Notes under the pieces: model-generated | Seen by the model: the letters and a program-made list of their open reading frames with translations, nothing else | Databases searched by the model: none | What the model was told of the DNA's origin: nothing | Shown: positions 14,243 to 23,188 of the stretch, piece after piece | Numbering within the stretch: position 1 is the stretch's first letter | How the letters are laid out: every line of letters begins with the position of its first letter | Program-made: the position numbers and the translations under genes | NCBI RefSeq assembly: GCF_000969825.1 | Contig: NZ_KQ033920.1 | Location: 248,001 to 312,000 of the forward strand | Direction of reading: 5' to 3' | DNA length: 64,000 bases | Origin: Parabacteroides gordonii MS-1 = DSM 23371 | Lineage (GTDB): Bacteria; Bacteroidota; Bacteroidia; Bacteroidales; Tannerellaceae

Positions 14243-17200
14243 ATGAAGAAAATAACACACTTATTCTTTTTATGCCTTCTTGCCTGCGCCAGCCAGGGGC
14301 TTTTCTCTTGTAGTAAGACGGATCGGTCTGTGGCTTCCTTTGCCCGGATTGAGGAGGGTTTTCGCTCTATTCCCGATAGTGTGCAGATCGGTGTTTACTG
14401 GTACTGGATTTCCGATAACTTATCGAAAGAAGGGGTCGAGCGTGACCTGGAAGCGATGAAAGTGGCTGGTATCAACCGAGCCTTTATCGGGAACATCGGG
14501 ATCGATGGTATTCCTTATGGCGATAATAAATTGTTGAGTCCCGAATGGTGGGAGGTGCTGCATGCGGCCTTGAAGAAAGCCACGGAACTGGATATCGAAA
14601 TCGGTATATTCAATAGTCCGGGATGGAGCCAGTCCGGCGGCCCGTGGGTGAAGAGCACGCAGGCCATGCGTTATCTGACCTCTGCCGACACGGTCGTTTC
14701 GGGGCCAAAATATATGCAACTTACTTTGCCTTCCGTTGGCAAAGAGGAGCAGGAAGTCTGTGTAATCGCTTATCCGGCATCCACCGAACCCACCGTGGAG
14801 AAAAGCTGGCCTGTAAGGAAGAAGTCCGGGCAAGCCTCTTCGACAGTCTTGTTCTTCAACAAGAAGGAAACAATCCGCACCCTGCTTTTCCGGGTGAATA
14901 CACCTTTTAAAACGGATGCCAAGTTATGGGCGAAAAAAGGAGGGCAGGAAGAACTGGTCAGGGAGTTTACGATCGACCGGAGTAATCCGGCTCTCAATGT
15001 CGGCTTCGATCCTTATGCACCTGTCGTTATTTCCCTTCCGGAAGTTACCGCTTCGCAGTTCCGCCTGGAAATGTCGGACGAAGGGGGAGCGAATGGCGAG
15101 GTGACGCTTTCTTCTTCCCCGATGGTGGAGCGTTATCCGGAAAAGTCGTTGGCGAAGATGTTCCAGACTCCGTTGCCTATGTGGGACGATTATCTTTGGA
15201 AGGAACAGCCGGCTGTCAGTGATGCCTCTTTACTGGTTTCTCCGGAGAAGGTCAAAGACGTGACTGCTTTCGCGCAGCATGGCGTGTTGAACTGGGAAGT
15301 GCCGGCAGGCGACTGGGTAATCCGGCGGATGGTTATGCTTCCGACGGGTGTGACAAACTCGCCGGCGGCTCCCGAAGCAACAGGGCCGGAGATCGATAAG
15401 ATGAGCCGCAAACACGTCGCTTTCCATTTCGACGCCTTTATCGGCGAAATCCTGAAACGCATCCCGGAAGCCGACCGGAAAACATTCAAGGTCGTGGTGC
15501 AGGACAGCTATGAAACCGGCGGGCAGAACTGGACGGACGATATGATCGATGTTTTCAAAGAACGTTACGGGTACGATCCTGTTCCGTATCTTCCGGTGTT
15601 GAATGGTGTTGTGGTCGGCAGTCCCGATCTCTCGGATCGTTTCCTCTGGGACTTGCGGCGTCTGGTGGCCGACCGTGTTTCCTACGATTATGTGGGTGGC
15701 TTGCGGGATGTCTGCCATCAATACGGGCTGACGACTTGGCTGGAGAATTACGGCCATTGGGGTTTCCCGGGTGAGTTCCTGCAATATGGCGGCCAGTCCG
15801 ACGAGATAGCCGGAGAGTTCTGGAGCGAAGGCTCGCTGGGTGACATCGAGAACCGGGCGGCTTCTTCCTGCGGACATATCTACGGGAAGAAACGCATCTG
15901 GGCTGAATCCTTCACCAGCGGAGGGCCTGCGTTCAGCCGCTATCCCAATCTGATGAAGCAGCGCGGGGATCGTTTCTTTACGGAAGGGATAAACAGCACG
16001 TTATTGCATGTGTATATCCATCAGCCGTTCGAAGACCGCGAGCCGGGAATGGATGCCTGGTTCGGGAATGAGTTTAACCGGAAGAATACCTGGTTCAGCC
16101 AGATGGATGTTTTTACCAACTATCTGAAACGTTGTAACTTCCTGTTGCAACAAGGGGATTATGTGGCGGATGTAGCCTATTTCATTGGTGAGGATGCGCC
16201 CAAGATGACAGGCGTCTGTACACCGGCACTTCCTGCGGGCTATTCTTTCGATTATATCAATGCAGAAGTGTTACTGGAACGTGCCACCGTGAAAGACGGC
16301 AGGATCGTCTTGCCGGGCGGCATGAAATACCGCCTGCTTGTTTTGCCGCAATTGAAGACGATGCGCCCCGAAGTCTTGCGGAAACTGAAAGACTTGTTGC
16401 ATGCCGGAGCTTGTATTGTTGGCCCGGCACCGGAATATTCCCCGAGCCTGAGCAATTATCCGGCAGCCGATCAGGAAGTGAAGGCTTTGGCTACCGAGCT
16501 TTGGGGAGAAAAGAAGGAACCCATGAAGAAAATAGGGAAAGGACGTTTGTACGCATCGACGGACAATCTGCAGCCGGTGCTGGATGCCCTGAATATAAAG
16601 CCTGATATGCGTGTCGACTCCGGTGCTCCGGTGTTGTTTATTCATCGGGCGACGCATGAAGGGGATATTTATTTTATCTCCAACCAAAGTGGCGAACCGG
16701 TGGAGATCAATCCGGCATTCCGCGTATCCGGCAAATTACCGGAGTTGTGGAACCCGTTGACGGCGGAGATCCGTTATCTTCCGGAGTTTGCTTGTTCCGG
16801 TGAGGTGACCACTGTCCCGGTGCGTCTGGAAGGATATGAAAGTTCATTCCTTATATTCCGTAAAAAAGGCTCTCCGAAGAAAACGGCCGCCCGGAATTAT
16901 CCGCATAAAGAAGTGTTGGCAACGGTCGCTTCTCCCTGGCAGGTCGCTTTTGAGAAAGGGAAAAGAGGGCCGTCGGAAACTGTTACTTTCCCGGAACTGA
17001 AGGACTGGACGACTTCTGCGGATGCGTCGATCCGCTATTTCTCCGGAAAAGCAGTCTACACCAACCGGATCACATTGCCTGAATTACCTCAGAAACCGCT
17101 TTATCTGGATTTGGGAAAGGTGATGGTGATGGCCAAAGTAAAGGTGAACGGACAGTATGCAGGTGGCGTATGGACAATGCCTTATCGCTTGCCGGTTGGG

Positions 17201-17398
17201 GAATACCTGGTGGAAGGGGAGAACCTGATCGAAGTGGAAGTGGTGAACAACTGGATGAACCGTTTGATAGGCGACAGCCTGTTGCCGGAGCAGGAGCGCG
17301 GCACATGGACAAACGTGAATCCCTGGAAATCCGATTCGCCGTTGCAATCGTCCGGTTTGATCGGCCCGGTAGAAATTCAGGCCTATTCTTATGAATAA
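14243..17398 (+). CDS. GH106-type alpha-L-rhamnosidase-like lipoprotein
   Basis: A 1,051-residue protein with a lipoprotein signal (GLFSC, Cys 23), so probably cell-envelope anchored. The N-terminal catalytic region matches GH106: VYWYWISDN, DLEAMKVAGINRAFIGNIGI, LSPEWWEVLHAAL and FNSPGWSQSGGPW. The last 150 residues form a galactose-binding-like jelly-roll domain (around 905-1045). GH106 enzymes remove terminal alpha-L-rhamnose from pectic or other glycans. Together with the PL8 upstream and the GH78 at 53581 this suggests use of rhamnose-containing polysaccharides. Substrate linkage cannot be inferred. Confidence 0.85.
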   Translation: MKKITHLFFLCLLACASQGLFSCSKTDRSVASFARIEEGFRSIPDSVQIGVYWYWISDNLSKEGVERDLEAMKVAGINRAFIGNIGIDGIPYGDNKLLSPEWWEVLHAALKKATELDIEIGIFNSPGWSQSGGPWVKSTQAMRYLTSADTVVSGPKYMQLTLPSVGKEEQEVCVIAYPASTEPTVEKSWPVRKKSGQASSTVLFFNKKETIRTLLFRVNTPFKTDAKLWAKKGGQEELVREFTIDRSNPALNVGFDPYAPVVISLPEVTASQFRLEMSDEGGANGEVTLSSSPMVERYPEKSLAKMFQTPLPMWDDYLWKEQPAVSDASLLVSPEKVKDVTAFAQHGVLNWEVPAGDWVIRRMVMLPTGVTNSPAAPEATGPEIDKMSRKHVAFHFDAFIGEILKRIPEADRKTFKVVVQDSYETGGQNWTDDMIDVFKERYGYDPVPYLPVLNGVVVGSPDLSDRFLWDLRRLVADRVSYDYVGGLRDVCHQYGLTTWLENYGHWGFPGEFLQYGGQSDEIAGEFWSEGSLGDIENRAASSCGHIYGKKRIWAESFTSGGPAFSRYPNLMKQRGDRFFTEGINSTLLHVYIHQPFEDREPGMDAWFGNEFNRKNTWFSQMDVFTNYLKRCNFLLQQGDYVADVAYFIGEDAPKMTGVCTPALPAGYSFDYINAEVLLERATVKDGRIVLPGGMKYRLLVLPQLKTMRPEVLRKLKDLLHAGACIVGPAPEYSPSLSNYPAADQEVKALATELWGEKKEPMKKIGKGRLYASTDNLQPVLDALNIKPDMRVDSGAPVLFIHRATHEGDIYFISNQSGEPVEINPAFRVSGKLPELWNPLTAEIRYLPEFACSGEVTTVPVRLEGYESSFLIFRKKGSPKKTAARNYPHKEVLATVASPWQVAFEKGKRGPSETVTFPELKDWTTSADASIRYFSGKAVYTNRITLPELPQKPLYLDLGKVMVMAKVKVNGQYAGGVWTMPYRLPVGEYLVEGENLIEVEVVNNWMNRLIGDSLLPEQERGTWTNVNPWKSDSPLQSSGLIGPVEIQAYSYE

Positions 17399-17413
17399 CC
17401 GCCCGCGCTTGTG

Positions 17414-17442
17414 TTGTTTTTGAATAGAATCATGTACATTTG
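17414..17442 (+). promoter_or_regulatory. Promoter of the dihydroorotase gene
   Basis: TTG (17414-17416), an 18-nt spacer and TACATTTG (17435-17442) fit the Bacteroidetes promoter. It lies 22 bp before ATG 17464, so pyrC is uncoupled from the glycan genes upstream. Confidence 0.6.
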
Positions 17443-17463
17443 TGAAAAATAAACACAAAGCAT

Positions 17464-18804
17464 ATGAATAAAATTCTGATAAAAAACGCTTGCATCATTA
17501 ACGAAGGACGTATGTTTAAGGGATCAGTCCTTATTAATGGTGATAAAATAGCCGAAGTATTTGAAGGTGCTGTTCCGGCAACAACCGATAATGTAAAGGT
17601 GATCGACGCCGAAGGTAAATTCTTATTGCCGGGCGCTATCGACGACCAGGTGCATTTCCGTGAACCGGGTCTGACTCATAAAGGAGATATCGCCAGCGAA
17701 AGCCGTGCTGCCGTAGCCGGCGGTATAACGACTTTCATGGATATGCCGAACACCAAGCCGCAGACGACCACGATCGCCGACCTGCAATGGAAACTGCAAC
17801 GGGGGGCGGAAACGTCTGCCGCCAACTATTCTTTCTTCTTCGGAGGAACGAATGATAATATGGATGAGATCCGCAAACTGGATCGCAGCCGTGTGCCAGG
17901 GTTGAAGCTCTTTCTCGGCTCTTCTACCGGGAATATGCTGGTTGACAAGAAAGACAGTCTCGAACGTATCTTCGGTGAAGCGGATATGCTGATCGCGATC
18001 CATGCGGAAAAGGAGGAAGTGATCAAACGCAACCTGGCTTATTATACGGGATTGTATGGCGAGGATCTCGATATTTCTTATCATAGCAAGATCAGGAGTG
18101 AGGAGGCTTGTTATGCCTCTTCTTCGGAAGCAGTGGAATTGGCAACGCGCCTGAACTCACGCCTGCATATTCTCCATCTGTCCACAGCCAAAGAGCTTTC
18201 TTTGCTGAGTAACGCGATCCCTTTGAGCGAAAAGAAAATTACAGGGGAAGTATGCGTGCATCATCTCTGGTTCCACGATGGCGACTATGCCAAATATGGC
18301 AACCGTATCAAATGGAACCCTTCTATCAAGACGTTGGAAGACCGTATTGCCTTACGCGAGGCAGTTAAAAACAATACGATCGATATTGTGGCGACCGACC
18401 ATGCTCCGCATCTCTTGTCGGAGAAGGAGGGAAGTTGCCTGAAAGCTGCTTCGGGCGGCCCGTTGGTACAGCATTCGCTGGTGGCTATGCTCGAACTGGT
18501 GGCCGAAGGTTGCTTCACGTATGAAAAGGTGGTGGAAAAGATGGCGCATATGCCGGCCGACCTGTTCCATATCGACCGTCGCGGATACATCCGTCCGGGC
18601 TATTATGCCGACCTCGTGCTGGTCGATCCCGATAAGAGTTGGACTGTGGCGCCGGAAAACATCCTGTATAAATGCGGTTGGGCTCCTTTCGAAGGAACGA
18701 CTTTCCATCATAGCGTCAGCCAGACGTTTGTCAACGGAGAACTGGTTTATGACAATGGCACCATCGATGATACCGTTCGGGGAATGGAAGTGCGGTATCT
18801 TTGA
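17464..18804 (+). CDS. pyrC: Dihydroorotase
   Basis: A 446-residue class I dihydroorotase that cyclises N-carbamoyl-aspartate in pyrimidine synthesis. The amidohydrolase barrel is clear: [31 protein letters not shown], the lysine segment [33 protein letters not shown] and the final Asp in VATDHAPH. The usual HxH of the first metal site reads QVH, so the first His is Gln; I recall this as a Bacteroidetes-type variant, not verified. It ends 9 bp before the MATE gene, which is probably co-transcribed. Confidence 0.93.
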   Translation: MNKILIKNACIINEGRMFKGSVLINGDKIAEVFEGAVPATTDNVKVIDAEGKFLLPGAIDDQVHFREPGLTHKGDIASESRAAVAGGITTFMDMPNTKPQTTTIADLQWKLQRGAETSAANYSFFFGGTNDNMDEIRKLDRSRVPGLKLFLGSSTGNMLVDKKDSLERIFGEADMLIAIHAEKEEVIKRNLAYYTGLYGEDLDISYHSKIRSEEACYASSSEAVELATRLNSRLHILHLSTAKELSLLSNAIPLSEKKITGEVCVHHLWFHDGDYAKYGNRIKWNPSIKTLEDRIALREAVKNNTIDIVATDHAPHLLSEKEGSCLKAASGGPLVQHSLVAMLELVAEGCFTYEKVVEKMAHMPADLFHIDRRGYIRPGYYADLVLVDPDKSWTVAPENILYKCGWAPFEGTTFHHSVSQTFVNGELVYDNGTIDDTVRGMEVRYL

Positions 18805-18813
18805 TCTTAGCGC

Positions 18814-20169
18814 ATGAATAATGTATATGAAGAGCGGCTGGGTACGGATCGTATGCTGCCGCTCGTTTTTAAGATGGCGCTTCCGGCAGTCGTTGCACAG
18901 CTGGTCAATCTGCTTTATAATATTGTGGATCGTATTTATATCGGGCATATTCCCGGAATAGGTACGCTGGCGCTGGCGGGTATCGGTGTGGCCGGTTCTA
19001 TTATTATCCTGATCTCCGCTTTTTCCGCTATTGTGGCCGGAGGAGGTGCGCCGCTTGCCGCCATTGCGTTGGGACAAGGCAACCGCCAGCATGCCGGGAG
19101 GATACTTGGAAACGGGTTTGTATTGCTCCTGTTGTTCACTGTCCTGACCTCTGCGCTGGCGTATATCTTTATGAAGCCGATACTGTTGTTTACCGGTGCT
19201 TCCGAACAGACGCTCGGTTATGCGACGGATTATCTTTCGATCTATCTAATCGGAACGTTGTTTGTGGAGGTTTCGGTCGGTCTGAATACCTTTATCAATA
19301 CGCAGGGGCGTCCGGGCATAGCGATGTGGTCGGTGGTGATCGGTGCGGTGCTTAATATCCTGCTCGATCCGCTTTTCATCTTTGTTTTCGATATGGGTGT
19401 GAAAGGGGCTGCGCTTGCCACGATTATTTCGCAGGCGGCTACTGCTCTCTGGGTATTGTTGTTTCTTACTTCCTCCCGTGCTTCCTTACGGCTCGAAACC
19501 CGGTATATGAAACCGGACAGGAAAGTGATCGGTGCCATACTGGCGTTGGGGGCTTCGCCTTTTATTATGGCCAGTACCGAAAGCCTGGTCGGTTTTGTCC
19601 TGAACGGGACGCTGAAGACATTCGGGGATATTTATGTAAGCGCATTGACTGTGATGCAGAGTGCGATGCTCTTTGTCAGTGTTCCGCTCACCGGATTTGC
19701 TTTGGGATTTGTTCCTATCGTGAGTTATAATTATGGACATGGCAACCGGGAACGGGTGAAGGAATGTTTCAAGATCGCTATGACTGTTATGTTCCTGTTT
19801 AATTTCGCTTTGATGTTGTTTATGATCTTGTTCCCGTCGGTTATTGCTTCGGCTTTTACGGCAGACGAAGAACTTATCGGAACGGTGAAGGAAGTGATGC
19901 CTGTCTTTTTAGCGGGAATGACTATTTTCGGTTTGCAGCGTGCCTGTCAGAATATGTTTGTGGCTCTTGGGCAGGCAAAGATATCCATTTTTATTGCCTT
20001 GCTCCGGAAAGTACTTTTGCTTATTCCGCTTGCACTTATCTTGCCGCGTTTCATGGGAATGATCGGTGTCTATTCGGCAGAAGCTATTTCCGATGCAACC
20101 GCAGCTATTTGTTGCACGATTATCTTTGCCATCCAGTTCCCGAAGATATTGAATAAGATGACTGTATAG
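18814..20169 (+). CDS. MATE family efflux transporter
   Basis: A 451-residue inner-membrane protein with about 12 hydrophobic segments and the two-fold repeat of the MATE family. The N-terminal PLVFKMALPAVVAQLVNLLYNIVDRIYIGH and the internal GPPL-like AGGGAPLAAIALGQGNR are characteristic of the Na+- or H+-coupled multidrug branch. It follows pyrC by 9 bp. Substrate unknown. Confidence 0.93.
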   Translation: MNNVYEERLGTDRMLPLVFKMALPAVVAQLVNLLYNIVDRIYIGHIPGIGTLALAGIGVAGSIIILISAFSAIVAGGGAPLAAIALGQGNRQHAGRILGNGFVLLLLFTVLTSALAYIFMKPILLFTGASEQTLGYATDYLSIYLIGTLFVEVSVGLNTFINTQGRPGIAMWSVVIGAVLNILLDPLFIFVFDMGVKGAALATIISQAATALWVLLFLTSSRASLRLETRYMKPDRKVIGAILALGASPFIMASTESLVGFVLNGTLKTFGDIYVSALTVMQSAMLFVSVPLTGFALGFVPIVSYNYGHGNRERVKECFKIAMTVMFLFNFALMLFMILFPSVIASAFTADEELIGTVKEVMPVFLAGMTIFGLQRACQNMFVALGQAKISIFIALLRKVLLLIPLALILPRFMGMIGVYSAEAISDATAAICCTIIFAIQFPKILNKMTV

Positions 20170-20203
20170 TAAGATACTGTTTTAAATATAGTGTTGTTGG
20201 TAG

Positions 20204-20223
20204 GGGCGGTTCGCGAACCGCCC
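20204..20223. repeat. Perfect 20-bp GC-rich palindrome
   Basis: GGGCGGTTCG (20204-20213) and CGAACCGCCC (20214-20223) form a perfect 20-bp palindrome between the converging MATE and queE genes. It can fold as a bidirectional terminator stem but lacks a T-tract. It may be a member of a dispersed REP-like family. Confidence 0.7.
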
Positions 20224-20248
20224 TTACAGATGCAGCATACAGAACCGG

Positions 20249-20794
20249 TCAGGGAATATCGATCAGTTTATGTGTCTGCAAGCTGAGTTGCCATTCCGGA
20301 TGTTGGAGGATGTATTCTACAATCTCGGGAGTATTCCGGCAGGAGCAAGGCTGTATATAATGATGCTTAGCCGGCAGATTGATATAAGAGGACAAATCCT
20401 GTCCGAGGTAAACCACTTTCACTTCATCCATCCGGTCGATGCAGATAGGAGCACCTTCCTTCGGCGAACAAGTCACCCAGTCGATATTTGCCGGCAACTT
20501 GCGCGTGCCGTTCGTCTCTATACATATATATTTGCCTTCTTTGTGGAGCAGGTCGATAAATTCTTCATCGATCCATAAAGCAGGTTCGCCACCGGTCAGT
20601 ACGACCAGGTTGGAAGGATAGGCGGAAATCGTCCTGATGATCTCTTCATCCGACATCAATGTTCCTTCCTCATGTTCTGTATCGCAGAAACTACATTTCA
20701 GGTTACACCCTGAAAAACGGATAAAGACAGCCGCCTTTCCCGTATGATAGCCTTCCCCCTGAAGGCTATAAAAAATCTGATTAATCTTTCTCAT
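20249..20794 (-). CDS. queE: 7-carboxy-7-deazaguanine synthase QueE
   Basis: A radical-SAM enzyme of the queuosine pathway that converts 6-carboxytetrahydropterin to 7-carboxy-7-deazaguanine. The start MRKINQIFYSLQGEG (20794) is preferred over ATG 20821, because the family begins with I/V-F-x-S-x-QGEG. The cluster motif CNLKCSFCD is the CX3CX2C of QueE. The glycine-rich SAM site VVLTGGEPAL is also clear. At about 181 residues it is of normal size for the short QueE class. It overlaps queD by 14 bp and uses the queD product. Confidence 0.93.
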   Translation of the reverse strand: MRKINQIFYSLQGEGYHTGKAAVFIRFSGCNLKCSFCDTEHEEGTLMSDEEIIRTISAYPSNLVVLTGGEPALWIDEEFIDLLHKEGKYICIETNGTRKLPANIDWVTCSPKEGAPICIDRMDEVKVVYLGQDLSSYINLPAKHHYIQPCSCRNTPEIVEYILQHPEWQLSLQTHKLIDIP

Positions 20795-21113
20795 AGATCG
20801 CTGTGTTTGATTCTGATTCATTTACTTCTACTTTATAACAGGTGGGTATTTGGTCACAAATCCACCGGGCCATGTTCTCTGCTGTCGGGTTGAAGGGGAG
20901 AACTTCGTTTAAGTTCTGATGATCGAGTTTGCTCTTGATTAAGTTCTTGATATGGCTGAAATCGATCACCATACCATCGGCGTTTAGTTCCTTCGAGCGA
21001 CAATAAACTGTGATAATCCAGTTGTGACCATGCAGGTTCTCACATTTGCTGGGATAGGAGAGCTTCAGGCTATGTGCGGCTGAAACTTCCATTCGCTTAA
21101 CTACGGTATACAT
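20781..21113 (-). CDS. queD: 6-carboxytetrahydropterin synthase QueD
   Basis: A 110-residue member of the QueD/PTPS family that makes 6-carboxytetrahydropterin from dihydroneopterin triphosphate. The zinc-binding and catalytic motifs are present: SAAHSL with the first His, CENLHGHNW with Cys and the HxH pair, and MVIDFSHIK. The end overlaps queE (20781-20794), so the two enzymes are translated from one message. A -7 box lies at 21173-21180. Confidence 0.95.
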   Translation of the reverse strand: MYTVVKRMEVSAAHSLKLSYPSKCENLHGHNWIITVYCRSKELNADGMVIDFSHIKNLIKSKLDHQNLNEVLPFNPTAENMARWICDQIPTCYKVEVNESESNTAIYEKD

Positions 21114-21172
21114 GCAAAAAAAGATAATTTAAACGTTTATACTCTGTACCTGATGTCACCTTGATACGGGTG

Positions 21173-21180
21173 CAAAAATA
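21173..21180 (-). promoter_or_regulatory. -7 box of queD-queE
   Basis: TATTTTTG on the minus strand, 60 bp upstream of the queD start. No strong -33 element and no convincing preQ1 riboswitch fold were recognised in the leader. Confidence 0.45.
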
Positions 21181-21473
21181 CACAAAATACACATGCGATT
21201 ATCAGCTCCCGGCCTATCATATTTATTAAAAAAACATTTGTATATTTGCAAGTATTAGAAGGTTAGCTCCATTTCTCCGGAAGATGGGAAAAAGATATAA
21301 AGTAGCAATAAGTAAAATAACCAGCGTTATTTTGCTTGTTATTTCACAGAATATGTGTGCTTTTGCCTTGGTAAACCAATTTTTAAGCTACGGGAGCAAA
21401 TGTTAAAAAATAGAAGAAGCTGCAAATAAGTTTCGATAATTTTAAAAATGTGTTTTATAATATCTTTTTTTAT
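21181..21473. other. Intergenic region with a second plus-strand start signal and hairpin
   Basis: No gene is supported here. On the plus strand TATATTTG (21241-21248) resembles a -7 box, followed about 65 bp later by the hairpin AAAATAAC-CAGC-GTTATTTT (21314-21333) with T-rich DNA downstream. A short non-coding transcript is possible but the evidence is thin. Confidence 0.35.
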
Positions 21474-21504
21474 TTGCGCAGTAACATAAAATCCCGCATC
21501 TTTG
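21474..21504 (+). promoter_or_regulatory. Promoter of the small RNA candidate
   Basis: TTG (21474-21476), a 20-nt spacer and CATCTTTG (21497-21504) are close to the Bacteroidetes consensus, with C for T at the first -7 position. No plus-strand gene follows; only a terminator does. Confidence 0.5.
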
Positions 21505-21510
21505 CATCCA

Positions 21511-21600
21511 GATAACCTAAACAATCTTTTTGCCTTAAAGACTAATACCTATTAAAAACCTATAAAGAGGGCCTTTGAGAAAAGGCCCTCTTTATGATTT
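21511..21600 (+). ncRNA. Small RNA candidate, about 90 nt
   Basis: The stretch between the promoter at 21474-21504 and the terminator at 21564-21593 contains no open frame. It starts with an unstructured A/U/C-rich segment and ends with a strong terminator stem and T-rich tail. It lies in a plus-strand gap between queD (minus) and the STN protein gene (minus) and stops about 9 bp short of the latter's 3' end. Promoter plus terminator with nothing between them is the usual signature of an intergenic small RNA. Expression is not shown. Confidence 0.5.
21564..21593. terminator. Perfect 13-bp terminator stem with GAGA loop
   Basis: AAAGAGGGCCTTT (21564-21576), loop GAGA and AAAGGCCCTCTTT (21581-21593) form a perfect stem with T- or A-rich flanks on both sides. 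It can end the small RNA on the plus strand and the STN protein gene on the minus strand. Confidence 0.85.
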
Positions 21601-21608
21601 TTAAGCCT

Positions 21609-23168
21609 TTAGTAACCTGTTTCTTCAATCTTCGACGATATTTTTCCTATTGCTTCATTCAGTTTTTCTTCCGGTGGAATGACATTAAAGTCACCCCAAA
21701 ACTTCTCATCATAGCTAAATTTTGTTTCAGAAAAGACGGTTCGGGTAGATAATGTTTCTTTTCGTGTAAAACGGTTAACATTAACAGTGTCCGTTTTACA
21801 TATAACCATTTCGAACCATACATGAAGCGGGGAACTGCCGAATAACTGCCTTTTTTGTTTCACTTTAAAATGCAGGTCGCCCCTTACATGATTGATATAA
21901 TAAGTGCCGTTCCACGGTTTGTAGGTGACGGTGTAAATTACTTTTTGCGGCGTGATTTTCAAGTTACGGCTCTTCTTCTCGACCAGCATGCCGGCGGCTT
22001 CTTTAACGTATTTGGGATGCAGCTCAAACTCCGCGCGAAGCAGGGCGCTGTTCTCGGAGTCGATATATAAGTTTCCCTTATAAAGCGGAGTCGTGATAAA
22101 GTTGCGTTGCTCGAAAGAGATCACGTTTGCCATCCGGTTGTCTATGACGGTGATGTCGGAATGGGCAAAGACATAAGGATAGTTTACCTCGCTTTCAGGT
22201 ATCAGGAAATCCGGCATATTCTTTATGATATCCAATGTAATACTGGCATTGAGCCCCGATTTCATCTTAGCGACAACGGTGTCTTTTTCCTGGTTGCTGG
22301 TGATGCGGCGCATTTTTAACAATTTCACCTGGTCGACCGTGTTCTGGTTATTATAGGCCGTTTTATAAATTTTAAAAACGCCTTCCGTCAGGCTGACGAA
22401 CTTATTTTTCCGTTCGATCCCTTCCCGGTAGAAAGAGGTCATGTAGACCGGTTCCTGCGAGTAATTCTGTTTCTTTTTGTCCTGCATCTCGCGCAATAAA
22501 CGCAACGGGTTTGCGATGCGGACGACAACTTCCTGCAAGGAGATCACTTTGGGCTCCAGTGTAAGCATACTGTAACGCTCCGCCAGCAACTCGCCGGACA
22601 TTTCAAGCGGCTGATAACCCAGGTGAGAAAAGCTGATTTGTGACTGACGCAGGGAGTCCGGCAAACGGAGCCTGAATTCTCCCCCCTGGTTTGTGATGCT
22701 TCCTATCGCTTCCGCACTGATACCGACGGTAGCAAATGGAATAGGCTCATTGCTGTATTTGTCGCGCAAAATACCTTCGAGCGTGAAGTAACGGATGCTG
22801 TCGGGAAGAACCGGTTCGACCTTTACCGGGGGCGCTTCTACGGGCGGTGAGATCAGTATGTGGTTTCCGATCACCCGGAGACCGAGTTGCTTATTCCCTG
22901 TGATCAGCTGGATCGCTTCCCTGACGGTATATTTACCGCCCGGAATTTTAACGACCTGCTCATTGTCGATAATTTTACTGTCGTAGATAAAAAGGTAGCC
23001 GGAACGTTCGGACACTTCCCCCAACAGGTGATACACCGTTTCCTTGTTTTTGGAAAGATGGATGACACGGTCGAGAATATCGTTATCATCTGCCTGCAAA
23101 GGAACTGCTACGGCCAGCAGTAGTCCGATGAGGAAGTAGAGTATGCGATATGTGACGTTCTGTTTCAC
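21609..23168 (-). CDS. STN plus carboxypeptidase-like regulatory domain protein without TonB barrel
   Basis: A 519-residue exported protein (signal peptide 1-26). Residues 35-107 match an STN domain, the signalling domain of FecA-like TonB transducers. Residues about 125-215 are a carboxypeptidase-D-type regulatory beta-sandwich (PIPFATVGIS, GEFRLRLPDSL). The remainder, from TSFYREG on, is shared with the 424-residue protein at 24642-25916, and no TonB plug or beta-barrel follows. It is the last gene of the sigma/FecR operon (20 bp after fecR). It may therefore replace the usual transducer by presenting STN to FecR in the periplasm. That signalling role is inferred. Confidence 0.8.
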   Translation of the reverse strand: MKQNVTYRILYFLIGLLLAVAVPLQADDNDILDRVIHLSKNKETVYHLLGEVSERSGYLFIYDSKIIDNEQVVKIPGGKYTVREAIQLITGNKQLGLRVIGNHILISPPVEAPPVKVEPVLPDSIRYFTLEGILRDKYSNEPIPFATVGISAEAIGSITNQGGEFRLRLPDSLRQSQISFSHLGYQPLEMSGELLAERYSMLTLEPKVISLQEVVVRIANPLRLLREMQDKKKQNYSQEPVYMTSFYREGIERKNKFVSLTEGVFKIYKTAYNNQNTVDQVKLLKMRRITSNQEKDTVVAKMKSGLNASITLDIIKNMPDFLIPESEVNYPYVFAHSDITVIDNRMANVISFEQRNFITTPLYKGNLYIDSENSALLRAEFELHPKYVKEAAGMLVEKKSRNLKITPQKVIYTVTYKPWNGTYYINHVRGDLHFKVKQKRQLFGSSPLHVWFEMVICKTDTVNVNRFTRKETLSTRTVFSETKFSYDEKFWGDFNVIPPEEKLNEAIGKISSKIEETGY

Positions 23169-23188
23169 CTCGGGTTGTTTTTATCCTG

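Noticed and set aside
21114-21180. preQ1 riboswitch before queD
   Set aside because: The leader does not show the expected hairpin and pseudoknot-like tail.
21339-21524. 61-codon minus frame in the queD/STN gap
   Set aside because: No promoter, no family resemblance, overlaps the small-RNA promoter. Treated as spurious.
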